NCBI GenBank assembly: GCA_947501025.1
Contig: CANMUM010000001.1
Location: 207,600-271,599 of the forward strand
Length of the DNA: 64,000 nt
Direction of reading: 5' to 3'
Origin: an uncultured Paracoccaceae bacterium
GTDB lineage: Bacteria; Pseudomonadota; Alphaproteobacteria; Rhodobacterales; Rhodobacteraceae
The notes under the pieces are model-generated. The model worked only from the letters and a program-made list of their open reading frames with translations, was not told the DNA's origin and did no database searches. Positions 1-8,629 of the stretch are shown piece after piece (positions within the stretch are counted from its first letter, which is position 1; the number at the start of each line of letters is the position of its first letter). Made by a program: the position numbers and the translations under genes.

Positions 1-51
1 CTTGTAGCTTATATGGAGCGCGGCAAGAAAGAAATGTTTCCCTCAATATGA
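1..51 (+). CDS. 3' end of an upstream gene (partial)
   Basis: The first 16 codons of the window are open in this frame and stop at TGA 49-51, ending in GKKEMFPSI. This looks like the C-terminus of a protein that begins outside the window, but too little is present to identify a family. The following 170 bases are AT-rich and hold no gene. Confidence 0.35.
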   Translation, partial: LVAYMERGKKEMFPSI

Positions 52-69
52 TAATTAGCTTAATAATAT

Positions 70-98
70 TTGACAATGACTGATGTAAATTTACAGAT
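70..98 (+). promoter_or_regulatory. possible promoter/operator before the 5'-nucleotidase
   Basis: A perfect -35 hexamer TTGACA lies at 70-75, and a perfect 12-base palindrome TGTAAATTTACA lies at 84-95, where an operator would sit relative to that hexamer. No convincing -10 follows at 17 bp. The assignment is inferred from position and symmetry only. Confidence 0.25.
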
Positions 99-220
99 TT
101 ATTAAAACAAGCTTGACGAATCTTGAGAGCTGCGATCATACTTCCCTTAACCGCAGTGCTCGTTGATTTTATGGTGAGCAAAAGTGAGTAGGCGGTGGAT
201 AAATTTAATGGAGAGAGAAC

Positions 221-1777
221 ATGAAAAAACTACTGATGAGTGCCGCGTTCATGGCGACGGCTTCTATGGCCAGTGCGGATTACAGCCTAACAATTTTGCA
301 CACAAATGATTTTCACGCACGTTTTGAGCCGATCAGTAAATATGATGGGCCATGTTCTGAGGAAGATAATCTTGAAGGCAAATGTTTTGGTGGATCTGCG
401 CGTTTGATCACAGCTGTCAACGAAGCACGCGCTCGTTCAAATAATTCAATTTTGGTTGATGGTGGTGATCAATTCCAAGGCACTTTGTTCTATACGTATT
501 ATAAAGGCAAGATGGCCGCTGAATTTATGAACATGATGGGTTACACAGCGATGACTGTTGGTAACCACGAATTTGACGATGGCCCAGAAGTCCTTGCGGG
601 TTTTGTTGATGCCGTTAATTTCCCTGTGTTGATGTCAAATGCTGATATTTCAGCAGAAGAACATATCAAAGACAAGATTCTCAAGTCGACAGTAATCGAG
701 CAAGGTGGCGAGAAAATTGGTCTGATTGGTGCAACACCAGAAGACACAGATGACTTGGCAAGCCCTGGTCCAAATGTGAAAATGCTTGAGATCATTCCAT
801 CTGTCAAAGCTGAAGTTGAGAAGCTCACTGCTGAAGGTGTGAACAAAATTATCGTTTTGACGCATATCGGTTATAATAGCGATCTCGCGCTTGCTGCGGC
901 TGTTCCTGAGATTGATGTGATTGTGGGTGGTCATACAAATACACTGCTTTCAAATACAAATGAAGACGCAACGGGGCCTTATCCAACTATGGTTGGCAAC
1001 ACGGCTGTTGTAACGGCATATGCCTATAGCAAATTCCTTGGCGAGTTGAATGTGACCTTTGATGATGAAGGTAACCTTGTGGAAGCAATAGGCGAGCCAT
1101 TATTGATGAATAATGAAGTTGTCGAGGATGCGGATGCAAAGGCACTTGTCGCAGAGCGTGCGGCTCCACTTGAAGAAATCCGTAACAAGGTCGTTGCCAA
1201 TTCACTTGAAGCGATTGATGGTGATCGTGCGAATTGCCGTGTCAAAGAATGCCAAATGGGTAACTTATTGGCTGATGCGATGCTTGAGCGTGTAGCTGAT
1301 CAAGGTATTCAAATTGCTATCCAAAACGGCGGTGGTATTCGTGCAAGCATTGATGCGGGCGAAGTGACAATGGGCGAAGTTTTAACAGTTCTTCCATTCC
1401 AAAATACGCTTTCAACTTTCACAGTGACAGGCCAAACGATTATCGATGCGCTTGAAAACGGTGTGAGCGAAGTGAGCGAAGACCCAGCAGGCCGCTTCCC
1501 ACAAGTTGCGGGTATGACATTTGCCTATGATCTCTCTCAAGAAGTTGGCTCACGTATTTCAGATGTGACGGTTGGCGGTGCGCCGATTGATCTTGCTGCT
1601 GAATATGGCGTTGTATCAAATAACTATGTGCGCGGCGGCGGTGATGGCTTCAAGATGTTTGTCGATGCTAAAGACGCATATGATTTTGGACCCGATATTG
1701 CTGATGTCGTTGCAGAATATTTGGCAGCCAATCCAGAATATAAACCATTCTTGGATGGTCGTATTATTGTGAAATAA
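221..1777 (+). CDS. periplasmic 5'-nucleotidase / 2',3'-cyclic phosphodiesterase (UshA/CpdB-like)
   Basis: Predicted secreted metallophosphoesterase that dephosphorylates extracellular nucleotides to release nucleoside and phosphate. The N-terminus is a signal peptide (residues 1-19, cleavage after ASA). Metal-site motifs are TNDFH (Asp30, His32), GGDQFQG (Asp83), GNHEFD (Asn115, His116), THIGYNSD and GGHTN. The second half is a 5_nucleotid_C domain with NGGGIRA and GGGDGF, the substrate-binding part. Cysteines near residues 45 and 55, and a later CRVKEC pair, suit periplasmic disulfides. At 518 residues it has the usual length for the family. The start is preceded by GGAGAG, and a terminator follows directly. 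The exact substrate (5'-nucleotide or cyclic nucleotide) cannot be read from sequence. Confidence 0.9.
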   Translation: MKKLLMSAAFMATASMASADYSLTILHTNDFHARFEPISKYDGPCSEEDNLEGKCFGGSARLITAVNEARARSNNSILVDGGDQFQGTLFYTYYKGKMAAEFMNMMGYTAMTVGNHEFDDGPEVLAGFVDAVNFPVLMSNADISAEEHIKDKILKSTVIEQGGEKIGLIGATPEDTDDLASPGPNVKMLEIIPSVKAEVEKLTAEGVNKIIVLTHIGYNSDLALAAAVPEIDVIVGGHTNTLLSNTNEDATGPYPTMVGNTAVVTAYAYSKFLGELNVTFDDEGNLVEAIGEPLLMNNEVVEDADAKALVAERAAPLEEIRNKVVANSLEAIDGDRANCRVKECQMGNLLADAMLERVADQGIQIAIQNGGGIRASIDAGEVTMGEVLTVLPFQNTLSTFTVTGQTIIDALENGVSEVSEDPAGRFPQVAGMTFAYDLSQEVGSRISDVTVGGAPIDLAAEYGVVSNNYVRGGGDGFKMFVDAKDAYDFGPDIADVVAEYLAANPEYKPFLDGRIIVK

Positions 1778-1797
1778 GCTTATAAATATATAAGATT

Positions 1798-1825
1798 AAA
1801 GGGCGCTTTAAGGCGTCCTTTTTTT
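1798..1825 (+). terminator. Rho-independent terminator
   Basis: The stem AAAGGGCGC pairs with GCGTCCTTT (nine pairs with one G-T) around a six-base loop and runs into a T tract. It lies 21 bases after the 5'-nucleotidase stop, so that gene is probably monocistronic. Confidence 0.85.
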
Positions 1826-1943
1826 GTTTTGGGGTTTACAGAAGGTTAATAATCGGCAATTATTTGCTTATGCTGTTTGCGAATCCGTAAGCTGTATACA
1901 CGGAGTAAAAAGCAATCAAGCATTAATCTTAACGGAGGGAATA

Positions 1944-2375
1944 ATGACAACAAAATTTTTAGTTGGATATGACGGAAGCGATGAGTCCAAGCGGGCTCTT
2001 GATTTCGCCATAGAACGTGCGGAGTTGGTAGATGCTTCACTGACAATTGCTTATGTTCTTGAATGGTCACCATACTCATTTTTGACACCAGAAGAAATTG
2101 AGCAACGCCACAAACGTCGCCAAGAAGAAATCACACGTGCGCAAGAAGCGGTGATTGAGCCATTGATCGCTTCATTGGATGGTAAGGTGAAAATTGAAAC
2201 AGTGATCAAATATGGCAATATTTCAGATACATTGATTTCAACAGCAACTGAAATCGGTGCTGCTCAGATTATACTTGGGCGTAAGGGTTCATCTGGAATT
2301 ACAAGCCGTATGTTTGGCTCAACTGCTGGTAATCTGGTTCAGTCTTCACCAGTTCCATGTACAATTGTACCATAA
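1944..2375 (+). CDS. universal stress protein, UspA family
   Basis: 143-residue cytoplasmic Usp-fold protein. The N-terminal strand FLVGYDGSDES and the C-terminal nucleotide-binding signature (GRKGSSG, then GSTAGNLVQ and PVPCTIVP) place it in the ATP-binding UspA class. The ATG at 1944 is chosen because GGAGGG at 1935-1940 precedes it; an in-frame upstream extension to 1824 reads through the terminator region and lacks Usp similarity. It lies 12 bases before the AGCS transporter gene and is probably co-transcribed. Usp proteins beside transporters often modulate them; that role here is an inference. Confidence 0.9.
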   Translation: MTTKFLVGYDGSDESKRALDFAIERAELVDASLTIAYVLEWSPYSFLTPEEIEQRHKRRQEEITRAQEAVIEPLIASLDGKVKIETVIKYGNISDTLISTATEIGAAQIILGRKGSSGITSRMFGSTAGNLVQSSPVPCTIVP

Positions 2376-2387
2376 GGGGAAATAATA

Positions 2388-3926
2388 ATGACAGTATATA
2401 ATAAAATCTTAGCGGCTTCAGTCGCATCGGCAATGGCTGTATCGGCCAGTGCTCAAGATGCAATCGGAGAAAAAATTGATGCGGCGTTTAGTGTTTTTGC
2501 AAATCCGTTTGTTAATTTTATCTTCGCACCAATTCCTGGAACAAGTTTTCCATGGATTGTTATTTGGTTGGTTGTCGCGGCTACAATCTTTTCAATTTAC
2601 TTTGCATTTGTTCAGTTCCGCGCAATGCGCCTTTCAATTTCTATCGTTAAGGGTGATTACTCTGATCCAAATGATGCGGGTGAGGTTTCGCATTTCCAAG
2701 CGTTAGCAACAGCGCTTTCGGGAACGGTTGGGCTTGGTAACATTGCGGGTGTGGCGGTTGCTGTATCTATCGGTGGTGCGGGTGCGACATTCTGGATGAT
2801 CCTTGCAGGTCTTTTGGGCATGGCATCTAAATTCACGGAATGTACGCTTGGTGTGAAATATCGCAATGAATATGCAGACGGCACCGTTTCAGGTGGCCCA
2901 ATGTATTACATGACCAAGGGTTTCGCTGAACGTGGACTACCAGGTGGTAAGTTCTTAGCGATCTTATTCGCGATCTTCTGTATTTTTGGTTCACTAGGTG
3001 GCGGCAATATGTTCCAAGCGAACCAAGCACACCAACAGCTTACGGGCCTCTTTGGTGAGTTCTCAGGTATCATTACGGGTGTTATCTTCGCGGCAATCGT
3101 GTTCGCTGTTATCGTTGGTGGTGTGAAATCCATTGCGAGTGTGACTGAAAAAGTTGTACCATTTATGGGGCTTATGTATGTTGGCACGGCTCTTATCATC
3201 TTGCTTATGAACTTCTCAGCAATCCCAGCTGCATTTGGTTCAATCTTCGCAGGTGCTTTCACAGGTGCTGGTGTAGCTGGCGGTGTTATTGGTGCTTTGA
3301 TCCAAGGATTTAAACGTGCGGCGTTCTCGAACGAAGCGGGTGTGGGTTCAGCGGCGATTGCGCACTCCGCAGTTCGTACAAAAGAGCCTATCACAGAAGG
3401 TCTTGTTTCATTACTTGAGCCATTCATCGATACGGTTGTGATTTGTACAATGACAGCGCTTGTGATCATTATCACAGGTCAATTGACAACAGATCCAGCA
3501 ACAGGTCTCTATATTTTGAATGAAGGCGGAACAATTGCAACGGCAACGGGCGCATCAGGTGTTGGCCTGACTTCTGCAGCATTTGAAACAGCATTTGGAT
3601 GGTTTCCAGTTGTTTTGACAATTGCGGTTATTTTGTTCGCATTCTCAACAATGATCAGCTGGTCTTACTACGGCCTTAAAGCTTGGACATTCTTGTTTGG
3701 TGAGGGCAAAGCGAAAGAAGTGACCTTCAAAGTGATCTTCTGTTTGTTCGTGATTGTTGGTGCGGCTATTCCACTTGGAACAGTGATCGACTTCTCAGAC
3801 GCTGCGATTTTCGCAATGGCTGTTGTGAACATTGTTGCACTTTACTGCTTGATGCCAGTTGTTAAACGCGAGCTTGAAAGTTTCATGGCGCGTGTAAAAT
3901 CTGGTGAAATCAAAAAATACAAATAA
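2388..3926 (+). CDS. AGCS family sodium:alanine/glycine symporter
   Basis: Inner-membrane sodium-coupled amino-acid importer of the AGCS family (AgcS/DagA/AlsT). The signature GTVGLGNIAGVAVA near residue 110, SGGPMYYM, and the FSNEAGVGSAAIAHSA segment near residue 310 are all present, and many hydrophobic helices cover the 512 residues. The first 22 residues resemble a signal peptide (MAVSASAQDA), a common N-terminal extension in marine members. AAGGGG precedes ATG 2388. Alanine or glycine is the usual substrate, but specificity is not determined here. A terminator follows. Confidence 0.9.
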   Translation: MTVYNKILAASVASAMAVSASAQDAIGEKIDAAFSVFANPFVNFIFAPIPGTSFPWIVIWLVVAATIFSIYFAFVQFRAMRLSISIVKGDYSDPNDAGEVSHFQALATALSGTVGLGNIAGVAVAVSIGGAGATFWMILAGLLGMASKFTECTLGVKYRNEYADGTVSGGPMYYMTKGFAERGLPGGKFLAILFAIFCIFGSLGGGNMFQANQAHQQLTGLFGEFSGIITGVIFAAIVFAVIVGGVKSIASVTEKVVPFMGLMYVGTALIILLMNFSAIPAAFGSIFAGAFTGAGVAGGVIGALIQGFKRAAFSNEAGVGSAAIAHSAVRTKEPITEGLVSLLEPFIDTVVICTMTALVIIITGQLTTDPATGLYILNEGGTIATATGASGVGLTSAAFETAFGWFPVVLTIAVILFAFSTMISWSYYGLKAWTFLFGEGKAKEVTFKVIFCLFVIVGAAIPLGTVIDFSDAAIFAMAVVNIVALYCLMPVVKRELESFMARVKSGEIKKYK

Positions 3927-3949
3927 GATTTCTAAATGAACTTGAATTT

Positions 3950-3978
3950 GGGCGGTCTTTGGATCGCCCTTTTTATTT
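3950..3978 (+). terminator. Rho-independent terminator, possibly bidirectional
   Basis: GGGCG (3950-3954) pairs with CGCCC (3965-3969), followed by TTTTTATTTT. It ends the usp-AGCS unit and overlaps the last codons of the convergent gene to the right, so it may serve both strands. Confidence 0.8.
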
Positions 3979-4695
3979 TGTGCCCCATGTTTTTTTGGAT
4001 ACGGGAATTAGAGTGCTATAGGCATCTTCATCTGAATTGTTTGAGTAACAGTAAAGCTGAATAAAAAACCATTCCATCTTGAATACAGTATCTCCGATCG
4101 TGCAATTGTTGATATGATCCTGCTCTATAGGTAAAAAACATCCACCAATATTATCTTGTGAAATCTTGCAATCCTCGATCTCGTGTTTGAAGCGTTGGGT
4201 AAGATGGTTGCTCATATAATCTCCGGGCAGAATCAATTTTGTGGGCTCCGTATGATAATCTTTCCAGATTCCACCATCTGATATATAAAGGTACTCAAGG
4301 TCACGTTCCAATGAAAGCATCGATGGAAATTGAGTGCCCAAGCCTTCTCCAATGAATTCAGCCAATGTACAACTTTCATCAGCTTCTAAATACTCAGCTG
4401 GAAGTGTTCCGTCATATTCTTTATTTGCCTTCCAAATTACATGTGACATAATGCAACTGCGTTTGACTTCACTTGTCCAATTGGAAAACTCAATCAATTC
4501 GGTGACGATATCTTTCCCGTAATAATATGGTGGGTAATACTGCTTGCTGCGGATCACATAATGGCTGTTCTCGTCGGCATGTACCAAGTTATCAGCCATG
4601 TGTAGCCCAGGTGAAGGCCCAGCATTGGCTTGCTGTATAAAAGTGAGCGCTAGGATGACCGAGCCAATACGCCCTATTTTTTTCATTATATACAT
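3973..4695 (-). CDS. hypothetical secreted protein
   Basis: I do not recognise a family. The product is about 240 residues. Its N-terminus has a signal peptide (MYIMKKIGRIGSVILALTF, with cleavage likely after QANA), so export is expected. The mature part contains at least six cysteines, including a DCKISQDNIGGC spacing and NNC and LYC near the end, compatible with disulfides in the periplasm. The start at 4695 is chosen because AAAGGA lies eight bases upstream; a longer frame to 4734 has no ribosome site. It lies 65 bases after the TM2 gene on the same strand and could be the last gene of that operon or independent. Confidence 0.6.
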   Translation of the reverse strand: MYIMKKIGRIGSVILALTFIQQANAGPSPGLHMADNLVHADENSHYVIRSKQYYPPYYYGKDIVTELIEFSNWTSEVKRSCIMSHVIWKANKEYDGTLPAEYLEADESCTLAEFIGEGLGTQFPSMLSLERDLEYLYISDGGIWKDYHTEPTKLILPGDYMSNHLTQRFKHEIEDCKISQDNIGGCFLPIEQDHINNCTIGDTVFKMEWFFIQLYCYSNNSDEDAYSTLIPVSKKTWGTK

Positions 4696-4760
4696 TATTT
4701 TTTTCCTTTGCACGAAATGAGAAAGAATACGCAAAAAGATAGGTATTATCCAGAGTGAAA

Positions 4761-5117
4761 TTAACGCAGATATGTTTTGACAAATTCTTTATCAGTTGCG
4801 TGTAAAATTTTGATGCCTTCATATATCCCCCAAAAAAATGGGATGGCCGTCCAGCTAAACATGACCAAAAGCACACCGATGCGCCAATGGCCCAGATAGA
4901 AACGATGCGCACCAAAAGATCCGAAAATGAGTGCAATAACGCCTGCTACCATACGTTCTCTAGAAATGTCACTGCTTTTTGTCTTGCGGATTTTGCGCGT
5001 GACAGTGATGGCTTGAGGCTTATCGCAACGCGGACATATTTCAGCCGTGCGTGGAATAACGACTGCACATTCAAGGCAGTATTTCTGACGATCCGATTTG
5101 TATTCAGCTTGGTTCAA
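4761..5117 (-). CDS. zinc-ribbon + TM2 domain membrane protein
   Basis: 118-residue inner-membrane protein. Residues 14-31 form a short zinc ribbon (Cys14, Cys17, Cys28, Cys31). Residues 55-105 are a TM2 domain with two hydrophobic helices and the typical GSFGAHRFYLGHWRIG turn between them. The start is TTG at 5117; the next ATG would remove the zinc ribbon. It is the distal gene of the XpaC/TelA/SPFH operon, 77 bases after the zinc-ribbon gene. TM2 proteins have no agreed function. Confidence 0.8.
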   Translation of the reverse strand: MNQAEYKSDRQKYCLECAVVIPRTAEICPRCDKPQAITVTRKIRKTKSSDISRERMVAGVIALIFGSFGAHRFYLGHWRIGVLLVMFSWTAIPFFWGIYEGIKILHATDKEFVKTYLR

Positions 5118-5194
5118 GTGTTGCTCGCGCTATTGGGTTTGGAACATCAGTTAATGCTATGAAGGCTTCGTGGCAAGATATGCCCGTGAATAAT

Positions 5195-6304
5195 TCAATA
5201 TCCGCGCAGCTGAACATAGCCCGAATTTTGAGCTATAAATGCAAAAATCATTGCAAGCAATATAACACCCATGACTGCAAAGAAAATCTTCCATTTGGAA
5301 TAGGGACGTTCCCCTGTAACGCGGCCAGTTTGTCCATTGATGACGCAGCGATAGGTTTGCCCACGGAATTTATAGGCAAGTGTATAAATGGGGAGCAAGA
5401 TATGTTTGAAGCTGAGATCGCCCATGCGCGTCTGCATATCTTGAATTTGTTGCCGATCACCGCCTATATCAAATTTCACATCACGGGTGATGACGTTTTT
5501 CATAATGCTTTGCGCTTCACTCCAGCCTTCTTCAAGGCTAACAGAATAGGCTTCGGCACGGTAACCCGCCAAAAATTCGACATTATATGGCTCAAGCGCC
5601 GATAAATCCCATGGTTTTATACCCTCAGTATATGTACGTGGCAGAGCTTTTGATCCCAGAACAAGCACATCATCAAAAAAGCGCGACACACGGCCCCGCG
5701 CCCCGCGCCAACGTATACGAGCCACACGACGGCGGTTTTTACCATGGCCAACGGTTTCATGATAGACATCACCTCGGCGTCCCACATAATCGGTTTGGGT
5801 TTGGGCGTCATAAGTCCAAAAGGGCATATAAACCGCGTTCATTTTGCGACCCTTGCGGGCATATTTTGCAAGACCAGAAGGCGCGAACCAACGCTTGCCA
5901 AGCCATTTGCCAAGTGTCTCGCTAGCTTGTTTTTCGGTAAGAGAAAATGGGACAACGCCGCGTGGTTTAAGGGTGCGGCTTTCACCTGTATCGATAACAA
6001 TAGGGGATGCGCAATAAGCACATTCCTTAGCGTGATCCTCATTGGTAAACTCAATCGAAGCACCGCAATTTTGACAATTGGTTACGCGATGGGTTTCATA
6101 GTTAATCTCGCCAAGTTGACCCGAAAGTGCCGCCTGCAAATCCATTTCGGCAAGCTCCCAATTGCGGGCGGGGGCAAGAATGGCCTCATGATGTCCACAA
6201 TGATCACAAGTCAGCGCACCATTTGCGGGATTGTAACGCAAATCAGCACCACAAACCTCACAAGGGAATCTGTGGTCATCAATGATATCGGAGCTTGTCT
6301 TCAT
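5195..6304 (-). CDS. double zinc-ribbon membrane protein (YdjJ/TFIIB-ribbon type)
   Basis: 369 residues. The N-terminus carries one zinc ribbon (Cys15, Cys18, Cys33, Cys36) and a second ribbon near residues 78-99 (CQNC, CAYC). The middle (WTYDAQTQTDYVGRRGD and LPIYTLAYKFRGQTYRCVINGQTGRVTGERPYS) is typical of the uncharacterised bacterial zinc-ribbon proteins next to SPFH proteins, like Bacillus YdjJ. One C-terminal transmembrane helix (about residues 340-360) anchors it, with the ribbons presumably cytoplasmic. It begins 45 bases after the SPFH gene in the same operon. The role may be to bridge the SPFH assembly and the membrane; this is inference. Confidence 0.75.
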   Translation of the reverse strand: MKTSSDIIDDHRFPCEVCGADLRYNPANGALTCDHCGHHEAILAPARNWELAEMDLQAALSGQLGEINYETHRVTNCQNCGASIEFTNEDHAKECAYCASPIVIDTGESRTLKPRGVVPFSLTEKQASETLGKWLGKRWFAPSGLAKYARKGRKMNAVYMPFWTYDAQTQTDYVGRRGDVYHETVGHGKNRRRVARIRWRGARGRVSRFFDDVLVLGSKALPRTYTEGIKPWDLSALEPYNVEFLAGYRAEAYSVSLEEGWSEAQSIMKNVITRDVKFDIGGDRQQIQDMQTRMGDLSFKHILLPIYTLAYKFRGQTYRCVINGQTGRVTGERPYSKWKIFFAVMGVILLAMIFAFIAQNSGYVQLRGY

Positions 6305-6349
6305 TGAGTATTATGTCGAATTTCTGCTGTCATGAAATTGCTCATGGGC

Positions 6350-7462
6350 TTAGCTTTTTGGCAAAGGTGGTGGGGCAACTGTAAATAAGCGAGCAAGTTC
6401 TGGAACCGTGCCTGCTTCTAGCCAACCATCAAGACCTTCACTCCAAGCCAGCGTATCACGCTCAAGCGTACCATCAGCGACCATGCGCCCAAGAGCTGCT
6501 TTTGAAAGAGGGCCTTTTGCCGCGCCATCAATGGCAACATGCCAAGTACGCTCAGGCGCTACAGGTGGCAGAGCAGGGGCTTGCGTTTGAGGCACTGCAC
6601 CCCATGGGCCTTGTTGAGCTGATAATTGTTGTTGCGCCATTGCAAGACCAAGGCCCGCACCCACACCAGCACCCATGCTTGCTCCTGCCGCGCCACCAGA
6701 AACAGTCATTGCTTCAGCTGTTTGGAACTGCATATAATGTTGAAGATCACCCACAATGCCCATGGATGTGCGCTTATCAAGCATGGCTTCAACCTGCTCT
6801 GGGAGTGAAATGTTTTCAATATAGAAACTTGGCATTGAAAGGCCGTATTCCGCAAGGGCTGGGGCAATGGCTTGCGCAAGAAGCTTCCCAAGTTCAGGTG
6901 TGTTTGCAGCCATATCAAGAACAGGGATGCCCGAACGTGCAATCGCCGCTGAGAACTGCGCTGTTATGATATTGCGGATTTGATATGTAATTTCATCAGC
7001 GGTGAAATCACCATCTGTGCCAACGACTTCAACCAAGAAACGACCAGGATCGGTAATGCGGATTTCATATGAGCCATAGGCGCGCAAACGGATTGGCCCG
7101 AATTCTGGGTCGCGGCAAATGATTGGGTTTTTCGTGCCCCATTTGAGATCTGTAAAGCGCGTTGTGTTGATGAAATACACTTCGGATTTGAATGGTGATT
7201 TGAAACCGTGATCCCAGTGATTGAGCGTTGTCATCAAAGGCATATTGTTTGTTTCGAGCATATAAAGGCCCGGTGTAAAAACGTCGGCCAGTTGACCTTC
7301 ATGCACAAAAATCGCGGCTTGGCCTTCGCGGACTGTAAGCTTTGCGCCGTATTTGATTTCATGGCCTTCGCGCTCAAATCGTGAAACCATTGTCTTGTGA
7401 TCGTTATCCGTCCAGTGGATGACGTCAATAAATTCGCCTGTCAAAAAATCAAGAATACCCAT
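6350..7462 (-). CDS. SPFH domain protein with C-terminal GYF_2 domain (YdjI-like)
   Basis: 370 residues. The first 230 form the SPFH/band-7 'virion core-like' domain of YdjI-type proteins (GQAAIFVHEGQLADVFTPG, GSYEIRITDPGRFL, YGLSMPSFYIENISLPEQVE). A Gly/Ala-rich linker (residues 255-275) and a Gln/Pro-rich stretch follow. The last 65 residues are a GYF_2 domain (TWHVAIDGAAKGPLS, LAWSEGLDGWLEA). SPFH proteins of this class form membrane-associated oligomers; GYF_2 modules usually bind proline-rich or membrane partners. AGGAG precedes the ATG by seven bases, and the gene follows telA by two bases, so translation is probably coupled. Confidence 0.85.
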   Translation of the reverse strand: MGILDFLTGEFIDVIHWTDNDHKTMVSRFEREGHEIKYGAKLTVREGQAAIFVHEGQLADVFTPGLYMLETNNMPLMTTLNHWDHGFKSPFKSEVYFINTTRFTDLKWGTKNPIICRDPEFGPIRLRAYGSYEIRITDPGRFLVEVVGTDGDFTADEITYQIRNIITAQFSAAIARSGIPVLDMAANTPELGKLLAQAIAPALAEYGLSMPSFYIENISLPEQVEAMLDKRTSMGIVGDLQHYMQFQTAEAMTVSGGAAGASMGAGVGAGLGLAMAQQQLSAQQGPWGAVPQTQAPALPPVAPERTWHVAIDGAAKGPLSKAALGRMVADGTLERDTLAWSEGLDGWLEAGTVPELARLFTVAPPPLPKS

Positions 7463-7464
7463 GA

Positions 7465-8625
7465 TTAAGCTCCTGCTTCTTGTGCCGACGCTTTGGCGGC
7501 AGCCAATGTTTTTTTAAGTTCAGCCTCAAGGTCGATCATTTCGGATTCGGCTTCTTTGCGCTTGCGCTTGCCTTCATCAGCAATGCGCAGGCTATCTTCG
7601 ATGGTTCCGATCAATTCAGCATGTGCTTTTTTGATGCTATCCATATCGAAAATGCCGCGTTCCATTTCTTCGCGTATGGCTTCATTCGCAGTGCGTAAAT
7701 TTGTTGCATTGCTCTCAAGAAGATTATTGGTGAGATCATTTGCGGCTTTGACTGTTCCCGCGGCTTCTTGTGAGCGATGGATCGTCACGGCTTGTGCGAG
7801 TTGAGTTTCCCAAAGCGGCACAGTGTTCACGAGTGTTGAGTTGATTTTTGTAACAAGTGATTTGTCGTTTTCTTGAACCAAGCGGATGGAAGGCAGTGAT
7901 TGCATCGTGACTTGGCGAGTGAGTTTAAGGTCATGAACGCGGCGCTCAAGATCATCACGTGCAGAGCGCAAATCGCGCAACTGTTGGGCAATTGCAATGG
8001 CTTTACCTTCTGGTGCTTTGTCAACTTTTTTAGCAAGCGCAGGTATGTCTTTTGCATCAAGATCGGCAAGTTTTGTTTCGCCAGCAGCAATGTAAAGTTC
8101 TAGCTCGTCATAGAAATCGAGTGTTTTCTCATAAAGCATATCGAGTGATTTGATATCTTTTAAAAGAACATGTTCATGCTCCAATAGCTCGCCTTCGATT
8201 TTGTCGATTTGGTCATTCACTTTTTCAAAACGCGCCATGAAGTCAGCGATAGGCTCGGCGCGACCCAATAGTTTTTGCCACCAGCTGAGTTTGTATTTTG
8301 GATCGAGTTCTTTGATCGAAAATCCGCGCAAAGTGTTCACCATTGAACGCAATGAATTTCCTGCGGGGCCGACATCCTTATTGCGTACACCTGCCAGCAT
8401 ATCTTGTGAAATCGCTTGCAATTCAACTTGTGCGCGTGAACCAAATCCAATGATCGATTGCGTTGATGTCATGTCGATTTCTTTCATGCGTGACTTGATC
8501 TCTTTAGTTTGACCAGTGCTTGCATTTTCAATCGTGATCAGCTCGCCCTTGATTTCGGGCAGTTCTGAATTTGTAATTTCATTCATAGTGGCGGTAAGTG
8601 TCTGTAGCTCTTTTGAATCTTTCAT
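7465..8625 (-). CDS. TelA-like toxic anion resistance protein
   Basis: 386-residue, almost wholly helical, charged protein of the TelA family (PF05816; Bacillus YaaN/YceH relatives). The family signature region FGSRAQVELQAISQDML lies near residue 55, then KDVGPAGNSLRSMVNTLRGF, and long coiled coils cover the rest to an Ala/Lys-rich end. It is presumably cytoplasmic. The family is named for tellurite resistance, but in genomes it tracks with XpaC and SPFH genes and probably acts in envelope stress. AAGGAG lies eight bases before ATG 8625 and overlaps the 3' end of the upstream gene, so the two are coupled. Confidence 0.85.
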   Translation of the reverse strand: MKDSKELQTLTATMNEITNSELPEIKGELITIENASTGQTKEIKSRMKEIDMTSTQSIIGFGSRAQVELQAISQDMLAGVRNKDVGPAGNSLRSMVNTLRGFSIKELDPKYKLSWWQKLLGRAEPIADFMARFEKVNDQIDKIEGELLEHEHVLLKDIKSLDMLYEKTLDFYDELELYIAAGETKLADLDAKDIPALAKKVDKAPEGKAIAIAQQLRDLRSARDDLERRVHDLKLTRQVTMQSLPSIRLVQENDKSLVTKINSTLVNTVPLWETQLAQAVTIHRSQEAAGTVKAANDLTNNLLESNATNLRTANEAIREEMERGIFDMDSIKKAHAELIGTIEDSLRIADEGKRKRKEAESEMIDLEAELKKTLAAAKASAQEAGA

Positions 8626-8629
8626 AAAT

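Noticed and set aside
1824..1943. 40-codon upstream extension of the universal stress protein
   Set aside because: It begins in the T tract of the preceding terminator and is separated from the true start by a strong ribosome site at 1935-1940.
2906..3475. 189-codon minus-strand frame inside the AGCS symporter gene
   Set aside because: It is a mirror of the codon pattern of the transporter; composition is low-complexity Ile/Pro/Ala and no start signal exists.
5159..6307. Plus-strand open frames of 148, 112 and 187 codons opposite the zinc-ribbon gene
   Set aside because: They are antisense to a well-supported protein, have no ribosome sites and show no family features.
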